Assembly (NCBI RefSeq): GCF_031344075.1
Contig: NZ_JAVJAN010000005.1
Location: forward strand, 1 to 64,000
Direction of reading: 5' to 3'
Length of the DNA stretch: 64,000 bases
Source: Clostridium aquiflavi
GTDB lineage: Bacteria > Bacillota > Clostridia > Clostridiales > Clostridiaceae
The notes under the pieces are model-generated. The model saw only the letters and a list, made by a program, of their open reading frames with translations. It was not told the DNA's origin and did no database searches. The translations under genes and the position numbers were made by a program. Positions 44,559 through 51,477 of the stretch are shown one piece after another; positions within the stretch are counted from its first letter, which is position 1; each line of letters opens with the position of its first letter.

Positions 44559-45008
44559 ATGAGATACACAAGTACTTTAATAGCTGTAGTAGATATAGAA
44601 AAATCTAAAAGGTTTTATAATAAGATACTAGGATTAGATGTTATTGATGATTTTGGTGCAAATGTAACTTTAACAGGAGGTATTGCTTTACAAACATTAG
44701 AAATGTAGAAAGGTTTTATTCATAAAGATAAAAATAATACATTTGAATGATACTTTGAAGAAGATGATATGGATGCTTTTATTAAAAAGCTAAATACCTT
44801 TAATGATATAGATTATGTACATGGATTAATTGAGCATAAATGGAGGCAACAAGTAGTAATGTTTTATGATTTGGATAAGCATATAATTGAGGTGGGAGAA
44901 AATATTACAATTGTTATTAAAAGGTTTGCTAAAAATGGACTTTCAGCTGAAGAGATTGCAGTAAGAATAGAGGTACCATTTCATTATATAAAATCATGCT
45001 TACAATAG
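44559..45008 (+). pseudogene. VOC/glyoxalase-family gene with two nonsense codons
   Basis: The frame from ATG 44559 (AAAGGAG upstream) to the stop at 45008 is open except TAG at 44706 and TGA at 44748, both in frame. It reads MRYTSTLIAVVDIEKSKRFY NKILGLDVIDDFG, and after the stops DAFIKKLNTFNDIDYVHGLI then FYDLDKHIIEVGE. This is a complete VOC (glyoxalase / bleomycin-resistance) domain. Both stops stand where relatives, as I recall them, carry Trp, so each needs only one base change from TGG. An intact promoter and ribosome site remain. Confidence 0.85.
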
Positions 45009-45208
45009 CAAATTACAAGTTTAATAATTTAAGTGATAAATGTGCTTTATTTAAGGCATTCAATGAAAGTCATGAAGCAGATATTGTAAATGAGTTATCT
45101 GTTGTAAATAATAAAATATTTAATAAATATGAGAATAATGCTTTTTGAAATAAGAAGATAATAGAAGAACTAATAATAAATAAGATAGAAGTAAGGGGTA
45201 ATTTAATT
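45009..45208. other. Decayed reading frame between VOC pseudogene and CMD gene
   Basis: A stretch open to TGA at 45146-45148 reads ALFKAFNESHEADIVNELSV. No start codon with a ribosome site and no family match were seen, so it is probably another gene remnant. Confidence 0.35.
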
Positions 45209-45598
45209 ATGAATGATTTTGAAAGTATACTTAACTATTATAAAAGTGAATTGAAGTGGAACCCACCATTTGCAGAGGTGCTTTCTAAATATTCTCCAAA
45301 TGGATTAAATGGATATTTAATGATGCGTGAATCCATTGAAAGTGGACATTTGTCTAAAAAGACTAGAGAATTAATTTTTACTATATTAGATAGCTTAGAT
45401 GATGAAGTAAGTGGAGCAAAGTCACATGCTATTGCTGCTATAGAAGCAGGATTAACAATGGAAGAATTAGTAGAGGCGTTTGTAATTGTAACTATTGTTA
45501 AAGGAATTAATGTATTATGCAAAACAGGTGTTGAAGTAATTAAAGCAGCAGAAAAAAGATTACATGATATAAATTTAACTAATGAAAGTCAAACATAA
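45209..45598 (+). CDS. Carboxymuconolactone decarboxylase-family protein (AhpD-like)
   Basis: 129 residues. The CMD core is seen in LMMRESIESGHLSKKTRELI and AKSHAIAAIEAGLTMEELVE. The redox-active CxxC of AhpD is absent; the matching stretch is VSGAKSHA, so it is more like the decarboxylase-type branch or an inactive relative. AAGGGG precedes ATG. Confidence 0.85.
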   Translation: MNDFESILNYYKSELKWNPPFAEVLSKYSPNGLNGYLMMRESIESGHLSKKTRELIFTILDSLDDEVSGAKSHAIAAIEAGLTMEELVEAFVIVTIVKGINVLCKTGVEVIKAAEKRLHDINLTNESQT

Positions 45599-45626
45599 TA
45601 TTATAATCAAAAATAAAACATCTATT

Positions 45627-45668
45627 GAAAAGTCGTATTATTTAGAAATAAATGTGCGATTTTTTTTA
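45627..45668 (+). terminator. Terminator
   Basis: AAAAGTCGTATT pairs with AATGTGCGATTTT with one bulged base, followed by eight T. Confidence 0.65.
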
Positions 45669-45692
45669 GATAAGTTAAAATAAGTAAATTTA

Positions 45693-45745
45693 AATAGTAA
45701 TTTGCAGGGGAGTTTAAGAGAAAATCTAAATATATAATTAAGACT
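45693..45745 (+). pseudogene. Deletion scar: island leader fused to a gene 3' end
   Basis: AATAGTAATTTGCAGGGGAG (leader plus Shine-Dalgarno) is followed directly by TTTAAGAGAAAATCTAAAT and ATATAATTAA. The latter matches the last codons and stop of the transglutaminase-like gene at 43154 (AGAGAAAATCTAAATTTATA). The coding body between is missing. Confidence 0.6.
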
Positions 45746-45760
45746 ATTTATATAGTATTT

Positions 45761-45791
45761 AGCAGACTTAGAATATAGTCTGCTATTTTTT
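45761..45791 (+). terminator. Terminator after the scar
   Basis: AGCAGACT pairs with AGTCTGCT, followed by ATTTTTT. Confidence 0.8.
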
Positions 45792-45793
45792 AT

Positions 45794-45855
45794 GGAAAGT
45801 TTGCTTGACATTAAATGGAATAATTTGTATAATAATTATGGAAAGTTTACTTTCC
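45794..45855 (+). promoter_or_regulatory. Consensus promoter with XRE operator
   Basis: TTGACA (45805-45810), 17-bp spacer, TATAAT (45828-45833). The near-palindrome GGAAAGTTTACTTTCC covers 45840-45855 at the start site and a half-site GGAAAGT lies at 45794-45800 before the -35 box. It is a likely autorepression site for the following regulator. Confidence 0.75.
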
Positions 45856-45873
45856 CTAGAAAGGAGGAGTACT

Positions 45874-46077
45874 TTGAAAAATCGTTTAGAAGAAATAAGA
45901 AAGCAAAGAGGAATAAAGCAAGAAGATTTAGCTAATGCTCTTGAAGTTTCAAGGCAAACAATTGGCTCTCTTGAAAATGGAAGGTATAATCCATCAATTA
46001 TATTAGCTTTTAAAATTGCTAGATATTTTAATATGAGTATAGAAGAAATTTTTATTTATGAGGAGGAGAATAAATGA
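45874..46077 (+). CDS. XRE-family transcriptional regulator
   Basis: 67 residues from TTG 45874 (AAGGAGGAG upstream); the open frame reaches back into the promoter. Helix-turn-helix: RGIKQEDLANALEVSRQTIG then SLENGRYNPSIILAFKIARY, closely related to the regulator at 32647. It overlaps the membrane-protein gene by 4 bp (ATGA). Such pairs often form self-controlled envelope-stress units. Confidence 0.92.
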   Translation: MKNRLEEIRKQRGIKQEDLANALEVSRQTIGSLENGRYNPSIILAFKIARYFNMSIEEIFIYEEENK

Positions 46078-46520
46078 AGAAATCTGTGTTATATACAGGT
46101 ATTGGGTATTTGCTATGTGGAATTACATTCATTGCAGTTGCTCTCTTTACTGAATTTAAATTTGAAGGATTATTATGTGGATTTGGAGGTGCTGGTGTTA
46201 GTTGTGGAATAGTTTCTATTTTGAAATATATGCACTGGTCAAAACCAAAAAATCAGGATGAGTATAATAAAAGATTGAAGATTGAAAAGATAGAATTAGA
46301 AGATGAGAGAAAGATTATGATAAGAGATAAAAGTGGATGTATTACTTATAAAATAATGCTGCTTATATATTCTATATTAATAATAATATTTTCTATAATT
46401 AATATGGTTGGAGATTTTAAACCACTATCAACATATATTGTTATCACTTTTGTTATTTTACTTGTTTTTCAGTATTTCTGTGGGATTTTTGTATTTAATT
46501 ATCTTAATAAAAGATTATAA
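46074..46520 (+). CDS. Membrane protein paired with XRE regulator
   Basis: 148 residues with four predicted helices in two hairpins (~7-28, 33-50; ~97-118, 123-145). A charged cytoplasmic loop (KRLKIEKIELEDERKIMIRD) lies between them. This build (XRE gene followed by a small DUF-type integral membrane protein) is common in firmicutes. Function unknown. Confidence 0.75.
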   Translation: MKKSVLYTGIGYLLCGITFIAVALFTEFKFEGLLCGFGGAGVSCGIVSILKYMHWSKPKNQDEYNKRLKIEKIELEDERKIMIRDKSGCITYKIMLLIYSILIIIFSIINMVGDFKPLSTYIVITFVILLVFQYFCGIFVFNYLNKRL

Positions 46521-46569
46521 ACATAAGAAACTTGAAACGTAAATTTAAAGGTGAAAGGAATAATAAATT

Positions 46570-47118
46570 ATGAATATTAATAAGAAACAATTTTTAAAAG
46601 ATTGGGTAGTACCAGTATTTTTGGCAATAGCAGTAGCACTTTTAATAAAACAGTATTTATTTTTAAGTGTATATGTTCCGTCTACATCAATGGTACCTAC
46701 AATAAATAAATGGGATAAGCTAATTGTAACGAGGATATACAATACAGAAAATATAGAAAGAGGAAATATTATTGTATTTAATTCAGATGAATTAGGAAAA
46801 AGGCTTGTTAAAAGAGTTATTGGATTACCTGGAGATCATATTGTAATACATGATGGTATTACAAATATAAATGGAACTGATATTAAAGAAGATTATGTGA
46901 AAAATAATGAAAAATATGATGGAGTATTTGATGTACCAGAAGATAAGTTTTTCTTTTTAGGTGATAATCGTGCAAATTCATGTGATGCACGACGTTGGAA
47001 TAATCCTTATATAGATAAAGAAGATATTCAAGGAAAAGCTATCTTTAGGTTTTATCCTTTTGATAATTTAGGATTTTTAATTTATTGCACGGATTATTTA
47101 CAGCAGGGGATGTATTAA
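46570..47118 (+). CDS. lepB: Type I signal peptidase
   Basis: 182 residues. One N-terminal membrane anchor (WVVPVFLAIAVALLIKQYLF), the catalytic Ser in VPSTSMVPTI (~40), Lys in RLVKRVIGLPGD (~84) and the GDNRANSCDARRW box (~135). It has the usual Gram-positive size. It cleaves signal peptides outside the membrane. Its place among accessory genes suggests an extra, non-housekeeping paralogue. GAAAGGA precedes ATG. Confidence 0.95.
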   Translation: MNINKKQFLKDWVVPVFLAIAVALLIKQYLFLSVYVPSTSMVPTINKWDKLIVTRIYNTENIERGNIIVFNSDELGKRLVKRVIGLPGDHIVIHDGITNINGTDIKEDYVKNNEKYDGVFDVPEDKFFFLGDNRANSCDARRWNNPYIDKEDIQGKAIFRFYPFDNLGFLIYCTDYLQQGMY

Positions 47119-47119
47119 A

Positions 47120-47287
47120 TTGAAATTTATTACATTAACAAGTAGTTATAAAACTGAGTGGGAAAGTTTGATTAGTGAGTTTGAAGAGAATGGAGAAAAA
47201 ATAATTGCTACAGCGAGGCAAAATAATATAGTTAAAAACATAAAAGGATGGAAATTAATTACCGTCCTTTTATGTTTTTTTAATTAG
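47120..47287 (+). pseudogene. Chimeric remnant: GNAT-like 5' end joined to a piece of the isochorismatase-like gene
   Basis: TTG 47120 opens a 55-codon frame. The first part (MKFITLTSSYKTEWESLISE) looks like a GNAT N-terminus. The middle, 47194-47231, is a 38-bp exact copy of 50625-50662 in the isochorismatase-like gene and is read in the same frame (KIIATARQNNI). The end runs into a terminator. Confidence 0.65.
47236..47279. terminator. Bidirectional terminator
   Basis: AAACATAAAAGGA(C/T)GG-type arms: AAACATAAAAGGATGG pairs with CCGTCCTTTTATGTTT (one G-U-like mismatch), between plus-strand and minus-strand units. Confidence 0.8.
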
Positions 47288-47750
47288 CCTCATCAGATTT
47301 TGATTCACAACTCTCTTCAATCTTTTTGATTCTTTTTTTATAGATTGATGAAAATACAGTTAATGTAACAAAAGCTAAAGCAAAAACTGAACTTAACATA
47401 ATTATTCCTGTAGCGATTGAACCTAGCAATTTATGATATTTTAAATATGAGGATATAAAAAATGTTATACCACATAAAATACCTGATATTGAACTGACAA
47501 TTATATTAGTTTTTATGTTTGCTTCTAATTTTCTATCCCAAATTCCATTTTTCAAGCATGCAAAAACAATGTATATAGAAAGGCACATGAATACAATCAA
47601 CTCACCTATAATATCTCCTTTACCAATTGATGATTGAATGAGGATAGTGGCAAAGAGTCCCCAAAATGCAAACCACATGCCATTTCGTTCAATTTTTAAA
47701 AGTTTTTGTTCTTGCATTTCATCTAATTTATTTTTTCTTTTATTCATCAT
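47280..47750 (-). CDS. Membrane protein paired with XRE regulator (DUF6773-like)
   Basis: 156 residues from ATG 47750 (GGAGG upstream; ATG 47747 also possible). A basic start (MMNKRKNKLDEMQEQKLLKI) and four helices. The opening resembles the DUF6773-type family found next to XRE repressors. It overlaps the regulator gene and is translated after it. Confidence 0.75.
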   Translation of the reverse strand: MMNKRKNKLDEMQEQKLLKIERNGMWFAFWGLFATILIQSSIGKGDIIGELIVFMCLSIYIVFACLKNGIWDRKLEANIKTNIIVSSISGILCGITFFISSYLKYHKLLGSIATGIIMLSSVFALAFVTLTVFSSIYKKRIKKIEESCESKSDEAN

Positions 47751-47949
47751 TTTCTTCCTCCCAAAATAAATCATCTAGTCCTTTTCCCAATGCTCTGCAA
47801 ATAGCTCGGCATAGCTTAATCGTTGGATTATAATCGCCCTGTTCAATAGCATTCATTGTTTGCCTAGAAATTCCAACTTTTTCAGCAAGTTGTTTTTGCG
47901 TCATATCAAGTTGAGCACGAGCAACTTTTATAGGAATATTTCGTCCCAT
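47740..47949 (-). CDS. XRE-family transcriptional regulator
   Basis: 69 residues. Helix-turn-helix: LDMTQKQLAEKVGISRQTMN then AIEQGDYNPTIKLCRAICRA. GGAGGTGA precedes ATG. It is the third small XRE regulator in the island region, again first gene of a pair with a membrane protein. Confidence 0.92.
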   Translation of the reverse strand: MGRNIPIKVARAQLDMTQKQLAEKVGISRQTMNAIEQGDYNPTIKLCRAICRALGKGLDDLFWEEENDE

Positions 47950-47969
47950 ATAATCACCTCCATATTTCT

Positions 47970-47998
47970 ATATTATTATAAAAATTACTTTATGTCAA
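47970..47998 (-). promoter_or_regulatory. Promoter of XRE/membrane-protein pair
   Basis: Minus strand TTGACA (47998-47993), 17-bp spacer, TAATAT (47975-47970). A near-palindrome around TATACGACATATA lies just upstream at about 48002-48014 and may be an operator. Confidence 0.65.
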
Positions 47999-48022
47999 AT
48001 ATATACGACATATATAAATAAA

Positions 48023-48455
48023 TATTTTAATTTTATCAAGTGCAAGGCACCAAAAGAATATACTGAATCATATCAAAATTCACGTGATTTAATAAAAGCA
48101 GATGTTAAAGATTATTCAAATAATATTTTATTGGATATACATGGAGATGCAGTAAATAGTACTAAATGTGATACAAAAAAATATAACATTAGTTCTTGCT
48201 AAAAATAGTCCTTATTATGAGAACAATAAGATATTTTCTGAAAATTTATTACAAAATATAAATAGTTCAAATGAAATTAAAGCAGAAATAATTTCGTATA
48301 ATCGTGGTAAGTTATGCTTTAATCAGGATTTATCTAAAAATGCGTTACTTATTAATTTGGGAAATAACATGTCTAGTGACAGTGATATAGAAAAGTGCGT
48401 AAATGTACTTGTTTCAGCTTTAAAGAAAACTCAAAAGAATAGTTATGAATATTAA
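48023..48455 (+). pseudogene. Truncated, frameshifted SpoIIP-like gene
   Basis: Reading frame 1 (from ~48023) gives CKAPKEYTESYQNSRDLIKA and NNILLDIHGDAVNS. After a run of seven A near 48174-48180 the frame changes, and it continues TLVLAKNSPYYENNKIFSEN and SYNRGKLCFNQDLSKNALLI NLGNN. This is the C-terminal amidase domain of stage II sporulation protein P. The N-terminal part is absent and the frame broken at the A run, so it is non-functional; the true spoIIP must be elsewhere. Confidence 0.8.
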
Positions 48456-48477
48456 TTAAATGTTTTTAAATTAGGGT

Positions 48478-48545
48478 GTATTTTAAAGCAATGTTGATAA
48501 ATTAATTATGATTAAAGTGGACAATCACATGATTGTCCACTTTAA
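48478..48545 (+). repeat. MITE-like fragment with palindromic hairpin
   Basis: ATTTTAAAGCAATGTTGATA resembles the left arm seen at 18829. It is followed by a near-perfect palindrome (48514-48543) with arms AAAGTGGACAATCA, the sister of the one at 11420-11447. It lies between convergent units and may serve as terminator. Confidence 0.6.
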
Positions 48546-48564
48546 GAATTTTACTTATGTAAAT

Positions 48565-48891
48565 TTAGTTACTTTTAGATGATTTTATTTTTTTAACAAT
48601 ATAAGTTATTGTATATCCAATTATCCATAATACTGAGTAAATTAAAACATATTCAAATGCTGAATCATTTAAATATATTTTCATTAATATTATATAATCT
48701 AATATAGACACTCCAAATGAAAATATTAGATTAACTATATTTGTATTATTTACAGCACATAAAATTCCTTGTATTAAAAATAATAATGGAAATAGTAAAA
48801 GTAATGATATTATAAAAAGTCCTTTAAAATCTATTCCCTTTGTATTGTAGACATCCATATTAGTAAATGAGATTACTGTTAATAGGCTCAT
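48565..48891 (-). CDS. Membrane protein; true start may be ATA at 48936
   Basis: 108 residues from ATG 48891, with three to four hydrophobic segments. No Shine-Dalgarno precedes that ATG. Fifteen codons upstream, in frame, GGGAGGG stands 7 nt before ATA (48936-48934), and the added residues IKKKNIIIIFFPAIL complete the first membrane helix with a basic start. Translation may therefore begin at ATA, or a normal start was lost by mutation. Family unknown. Confidence 0.6.
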   Translation of the reverse strand: MSLLTVISFTNMDVYNTKGIDFKGLFIISLLLLFPLLFLIQGILCAVNNTNIVNLIFSFGVSILDYIILMKIYLNDSAFEYVLIYSVLWIIGYTITYIVKKIKSSKSN

Positions 48892-48959
48892 TAATATTGC
48901 TGGAAAGAAAATTATAATTATATTTTTCTTTTTTATGGAGATCCCCTCCCCTTTGTTTA

Positions 48960-49012
48960 TTCATATATTGATTAATTATATACATAATAAATATAATTAA
49001 TCAATATATGAA
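48960..49012. repeat. 20-bp perfect inverted repeat between divergent genes
   Basis: TTCATATATTGATTAATTAT (48960-48979) and its exact reverse complement (48993-49012) are separated by 13 bp. There is no T run. It could be an operator for the divergent genes or a structured leader. Confidence 0.7.
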
Positions 49013-49118
49013 TAATATTTAAATTACAATATATGTTATAATTAATTCGGAATAGTAGATTTAAATAAAGTGTGAATAAAATATTTTTTATATAATTCAC
49101 AGACAAATAGTAATTTGT
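49010..49118 (+). promoter_or_regulatory. Repeated island promoter and leader (copy C)
   Basis: GAATAATATTTAAATTACAA then TATATGTTATAAT (TATAAT 49037-49042). The leader hairpin ACAAATAGTAATTTGT stands at 49103-49118, immediately before GGAGG of the TfoX-like gene. No terminator module precedes it; the 20-bp inverted repeat does. Confidence 0.75.
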
Positions 49119-49132
49119 GGAGGAAATAAGAT

Positions 49133-49453
49133 ATGGCTTCTAGTCAAGAATATTTAGATTTCATTATTGAACAATTAGATATATTGAACAATATTTCTTA
49201 TAGAAAAATGATGGGAGAATATATTTTATATTTTCAAGGAAAGATTTTTGGAGGAATATATGATGATCGTTTTTTGGTTAAGATAACCAAAGTGAGTAGA
49301 CAGTTGATGACAGAGGCAACTGAGGAATTGCCTTATGATGGTGCAAAACCAATGCTTTTGATTGATAATGTTGATAACAAAGAATTCTTATGTAGATTGA
49401 TTACGGAGATGTATGAAGAACTTCCTACTCCAAAGGTAAAAAAGAAAAAATAA
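49133..49453 (+). CDS. TfoX N-terminal domain protein
   Basis: 106 residues: ISYRKMMGEYILYFQGKIFG then GIYDDRFLVKIT, the TfoX/Sxy N-domain signature. The C-terminal TfoX domain is absent, as usual for short firmicute members. Role unknown (no competence locus nearby). The tail is Lys-rich (KVKKKK). Confidence 0.9.
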   Translation: MASSQEYLDFIIEQLDILNNISYRKMMGEYILYFQGKIFGGIYDDRFLVKITKVSRQLMTEATEELPYDGAKPMLLIDNVDNKEFLCRLITEMYEELPTPKVKKKK

Positions 49454-49521
49454 TTTTTAAATTTAAATTTATTAAGCTAATATAAAATTATCTTTAATAA
49501 AACTTGATTTATATAATCAAC

Positions 49522-49541
49522 AGATAAATAGTGATTTATCT
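49522..49541 (+). promoter_or_regulatory. Island leader hairpin
   Basis: AGATAAATAGTGATTTATCT is a perfect palindrome with 8-bp arms around AGTG. Same build as the ACAAAT-AGTA-ATTTGT leader. It precedes the gene at 49586 by 45 bp. Confidence 0.65.
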
Positions 49542-49585
49542 ACGTGATATTATATTTATTATTCAGAATTTATGGAGGAATTATA

Positions 49586-50452
49586 ATGAGTAAACAATCT
49601 GAAATTGAAAGATTTGAAAGTAGATTTTCAGAAGAAATTATTGAAATAGCTGTTGTAACAGGTCCATCAGGCTTTGGAGGAGGACAAGGATGCGATAATA
49701 TTATGTGGAGCGCATCTATGTATGTGATAGCTTGGAAAATATATGACAGCAATAAACCTGTAGTACAAGAAAAATACTGTCTTGAAGCTTTAGTTGATTA
49801 TGAACAGTTAAAGATTCTTCAAAAAACAGTAAATAGAAATTCTATTATAAGGTTAAAGGTACGTATGTCTAAAGATAATTCTAAACATGATTTTATGCTT
49901 ATTCAAATTATTGATACATGTTATAAAGATTCTGAATTAGAAAATATTTTACGCGAAGAATTAAAACCTGTATTTTATAAAGATGAAGTTCTTGGAAAAT
50001 TTACATTTGAAAAAGCAACTAATAGTTTTGATACAACAATTAACTGGATGAATTCAGGGGTTAGTTTATCATTTAATTATGATAAAGATGAAAATGTTAT
50101 AAAGGACTATCTTTCAACTGCTCATACACTTTATAATAACCAGAAAGAGTGGGATGCAAAAATCCATAGTTATGCTGCTGATGAACTCTTGGATCTTGTA
50201 AATGACTGGTTTAAAGAAGGTAAGGAAGAGTATTATGAATCTTTTGACGAAGAATTTGATGAAGAAGATGAGTATTATAAATATGATGAAATCACAAAAG
50301 AAAGATTTATGAATCTTATGAAGATTGTTTATATAAGTATTGAGTCAAATGGAGAATTTTATATAGAATGCCTAGATGGAGATATGTTTTGTGGACACTG
50401 TATACATATATCTGGCAATATTAATGGCGAGTTTGAGTATGCTGAAATATAA
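49586..50452 (+). CDS. DUF2262-like domain protein
   Basis: 288 residues from ATG 49586 (GGAGGAA upstream). The C-terminal ~80 residues (FYIECLDGDMFCGHCIHISG NINGEFEYAEI) match the DUF2262 pattern. The N-terminal ~180 residues contain VTGPSGFGGGQGCDNIMWSA and are not recognised. An acidic loop (YESFDEEFDEEDEYYKYDE) joins them. DUF2262 proteins occur among candidate toxin-immunity proteins; role inferred only. Confidence 0.65.
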   Translation: MSKQSEIERFESRFSEEIIEIAVVTGPSGFGGGQGCDNIMWSASMYVIAWKIYDSNKPVVQEKYCLEALVDYEQLKILQKTVNRNSIIRLKVRMSKDNSKHDFMLIQIIDTCYKDSELENILREELKPVFYKDEVLGKFTFEKATNSFDTTINWMNSGVSLSFNYDKDENVIKDYLSTAHTLYNNQKEWDAKIHSYAADELLDLVNDWFKEGKEEYYESFDEEFDEEDEYYKYDEITKERFMNLMKIVYISIESNGEFYIECLDGDMFCGHCIHISGNINGEFEYAEI

Positions 50453-50513
50453 AATGGTTGGATAGAAAATTATTATTAATTTTTATGTTAAGTTATAAAT
50501 AAATAATAGTTAT

Positions 50514-50529
50514 ACAAATTCCAATTTGT
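50514..50529 (+). promoter_or_regulatory. Island leader hairpin
   Basis: ACAAATTCCAATTTGT, 7-bp arms, stands just before AAGGGGG of the isochorismatase-like gene. Confidence 0.6.
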
Positions 50530-50544
50530 AAGGGGGATAAATAA

Positions 50545-51066
50545 ATGGTCTTATTAGTTGTTGATACACAGAAATTAATAACAAATGAAAATTTATATAA
50601 ATTCAATGAATTTGTGTCAAATGTAGAAAAAATAATTGCTACAGCGAGGCAAAATAATATAGAAATAATATATGTACGCCATGATGATGGTGCTAAAAAT
50701 GAATTAACAAAAGGAACTGAAGGTTTTGAAATATATGAAAAATTTATACCATCTAAAGAAGAAAAAATATTTGATAAAAAAGTAAATAGTGCTTTTAAAG
50801 ATACTGGTTTGTTAGAATATTTAATAAGTAAAGGCGAAAAGGATATAATTATTGTAGGACTTCAAATAGATTATTGTATTGATGCTACTATAAAGTGTGG
50901 ATTTGAACATGGATTTCACATGATAGTTCCAGCTTATTCAAATACAACAGTTGACAATAAGTTTATGTCAGCACAGCAAACATACAGATATTATAATGAA
51001 TTTATTTGGAATGGTAGATATGCAGAATGTATTCCTCTGGAACAAACACTCAAAATGATGAGATAG
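50545..51066 (+). CDS. Isochorismatase-family cysteine hydrolase
   Basis: 173 residues. The catalytic triad can be placed: Asp in LLVVDTQ (~8), Lys in the KEEKIFDKKVNSAF region (~80) and Cys in GLQIDYCIDATIKC (~113). It resembles nicotinamidase/pyrazinamidase-like hydrolases of unknown substrate. A 38-bp piece of this gene (50625-50662) is found again at 47194-47231. Confidence 0.9.
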   Translation: MVLLVVDTQKLITNENLYKFNEFVSNVEKIIATARQNNIEIIYVRHDDGAKNELTKGTEGFEIYEKFIPSKEEKIFDKKVNSAFKDTGLLEYLISKGEKDIIIVGLQIDYCIDATIKCGFEHGFHMIVPAYSNTTVDNKFMSAQQTYRYYNEFIWNGRYAECIPLEQTLKMMR

Positions 51067-51106
51067 ATTTTAATTTAAATCTGTCAAAACTTTATAAATA
51101 GAGAAG

Positions 51107-51460
51107 GAGAGGTATAGAGTATATTATAGAAACCTTATGTTAAGTGATATGGACAAAATAGAAGAAATAGATGGTGAGTGCTATATTTCAAGGGCATGGA
51201 GGACAAGTTAGAATTCCTGGGATAGGTGGATTATTTGCTCCAAATCAAGGAATATTTCCTAAGTATACAAGTGGAATATATAATATTCCAAGTTAGTGCT
51301 TTAGATTGTATTGTAGATTTGGTTATATGAATAATAGAAAACATTCAAGCAATACATTAGAATTTGCTAAAGAAATTATGTTATATTTAAATGCTAAACC
51401 TTAAGATAAAATTAATGAATGGTATAGGTTTCATAAGTTGGGATACTATCAAAGTTAAAT
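51107..51460 (+). pseudogene. Jumble of decayed gene pieces
   Basis: First piece: MLSDMDKIEEIDGECYISRA WR, the N-terminal part of a GNAT enzyme with AAGGAGAGG upstream. It runs straight into GHGGQVRIPGIGGLFAPNQG and, after stops, HSSNTLEFAKEIMLYLNAKP, which I do not recognise. Several in-frame stops show it is not a gene any more. Confidence 0.55.
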
Positions 51461-51477
51461 AAGTTGATTAGAAATAT

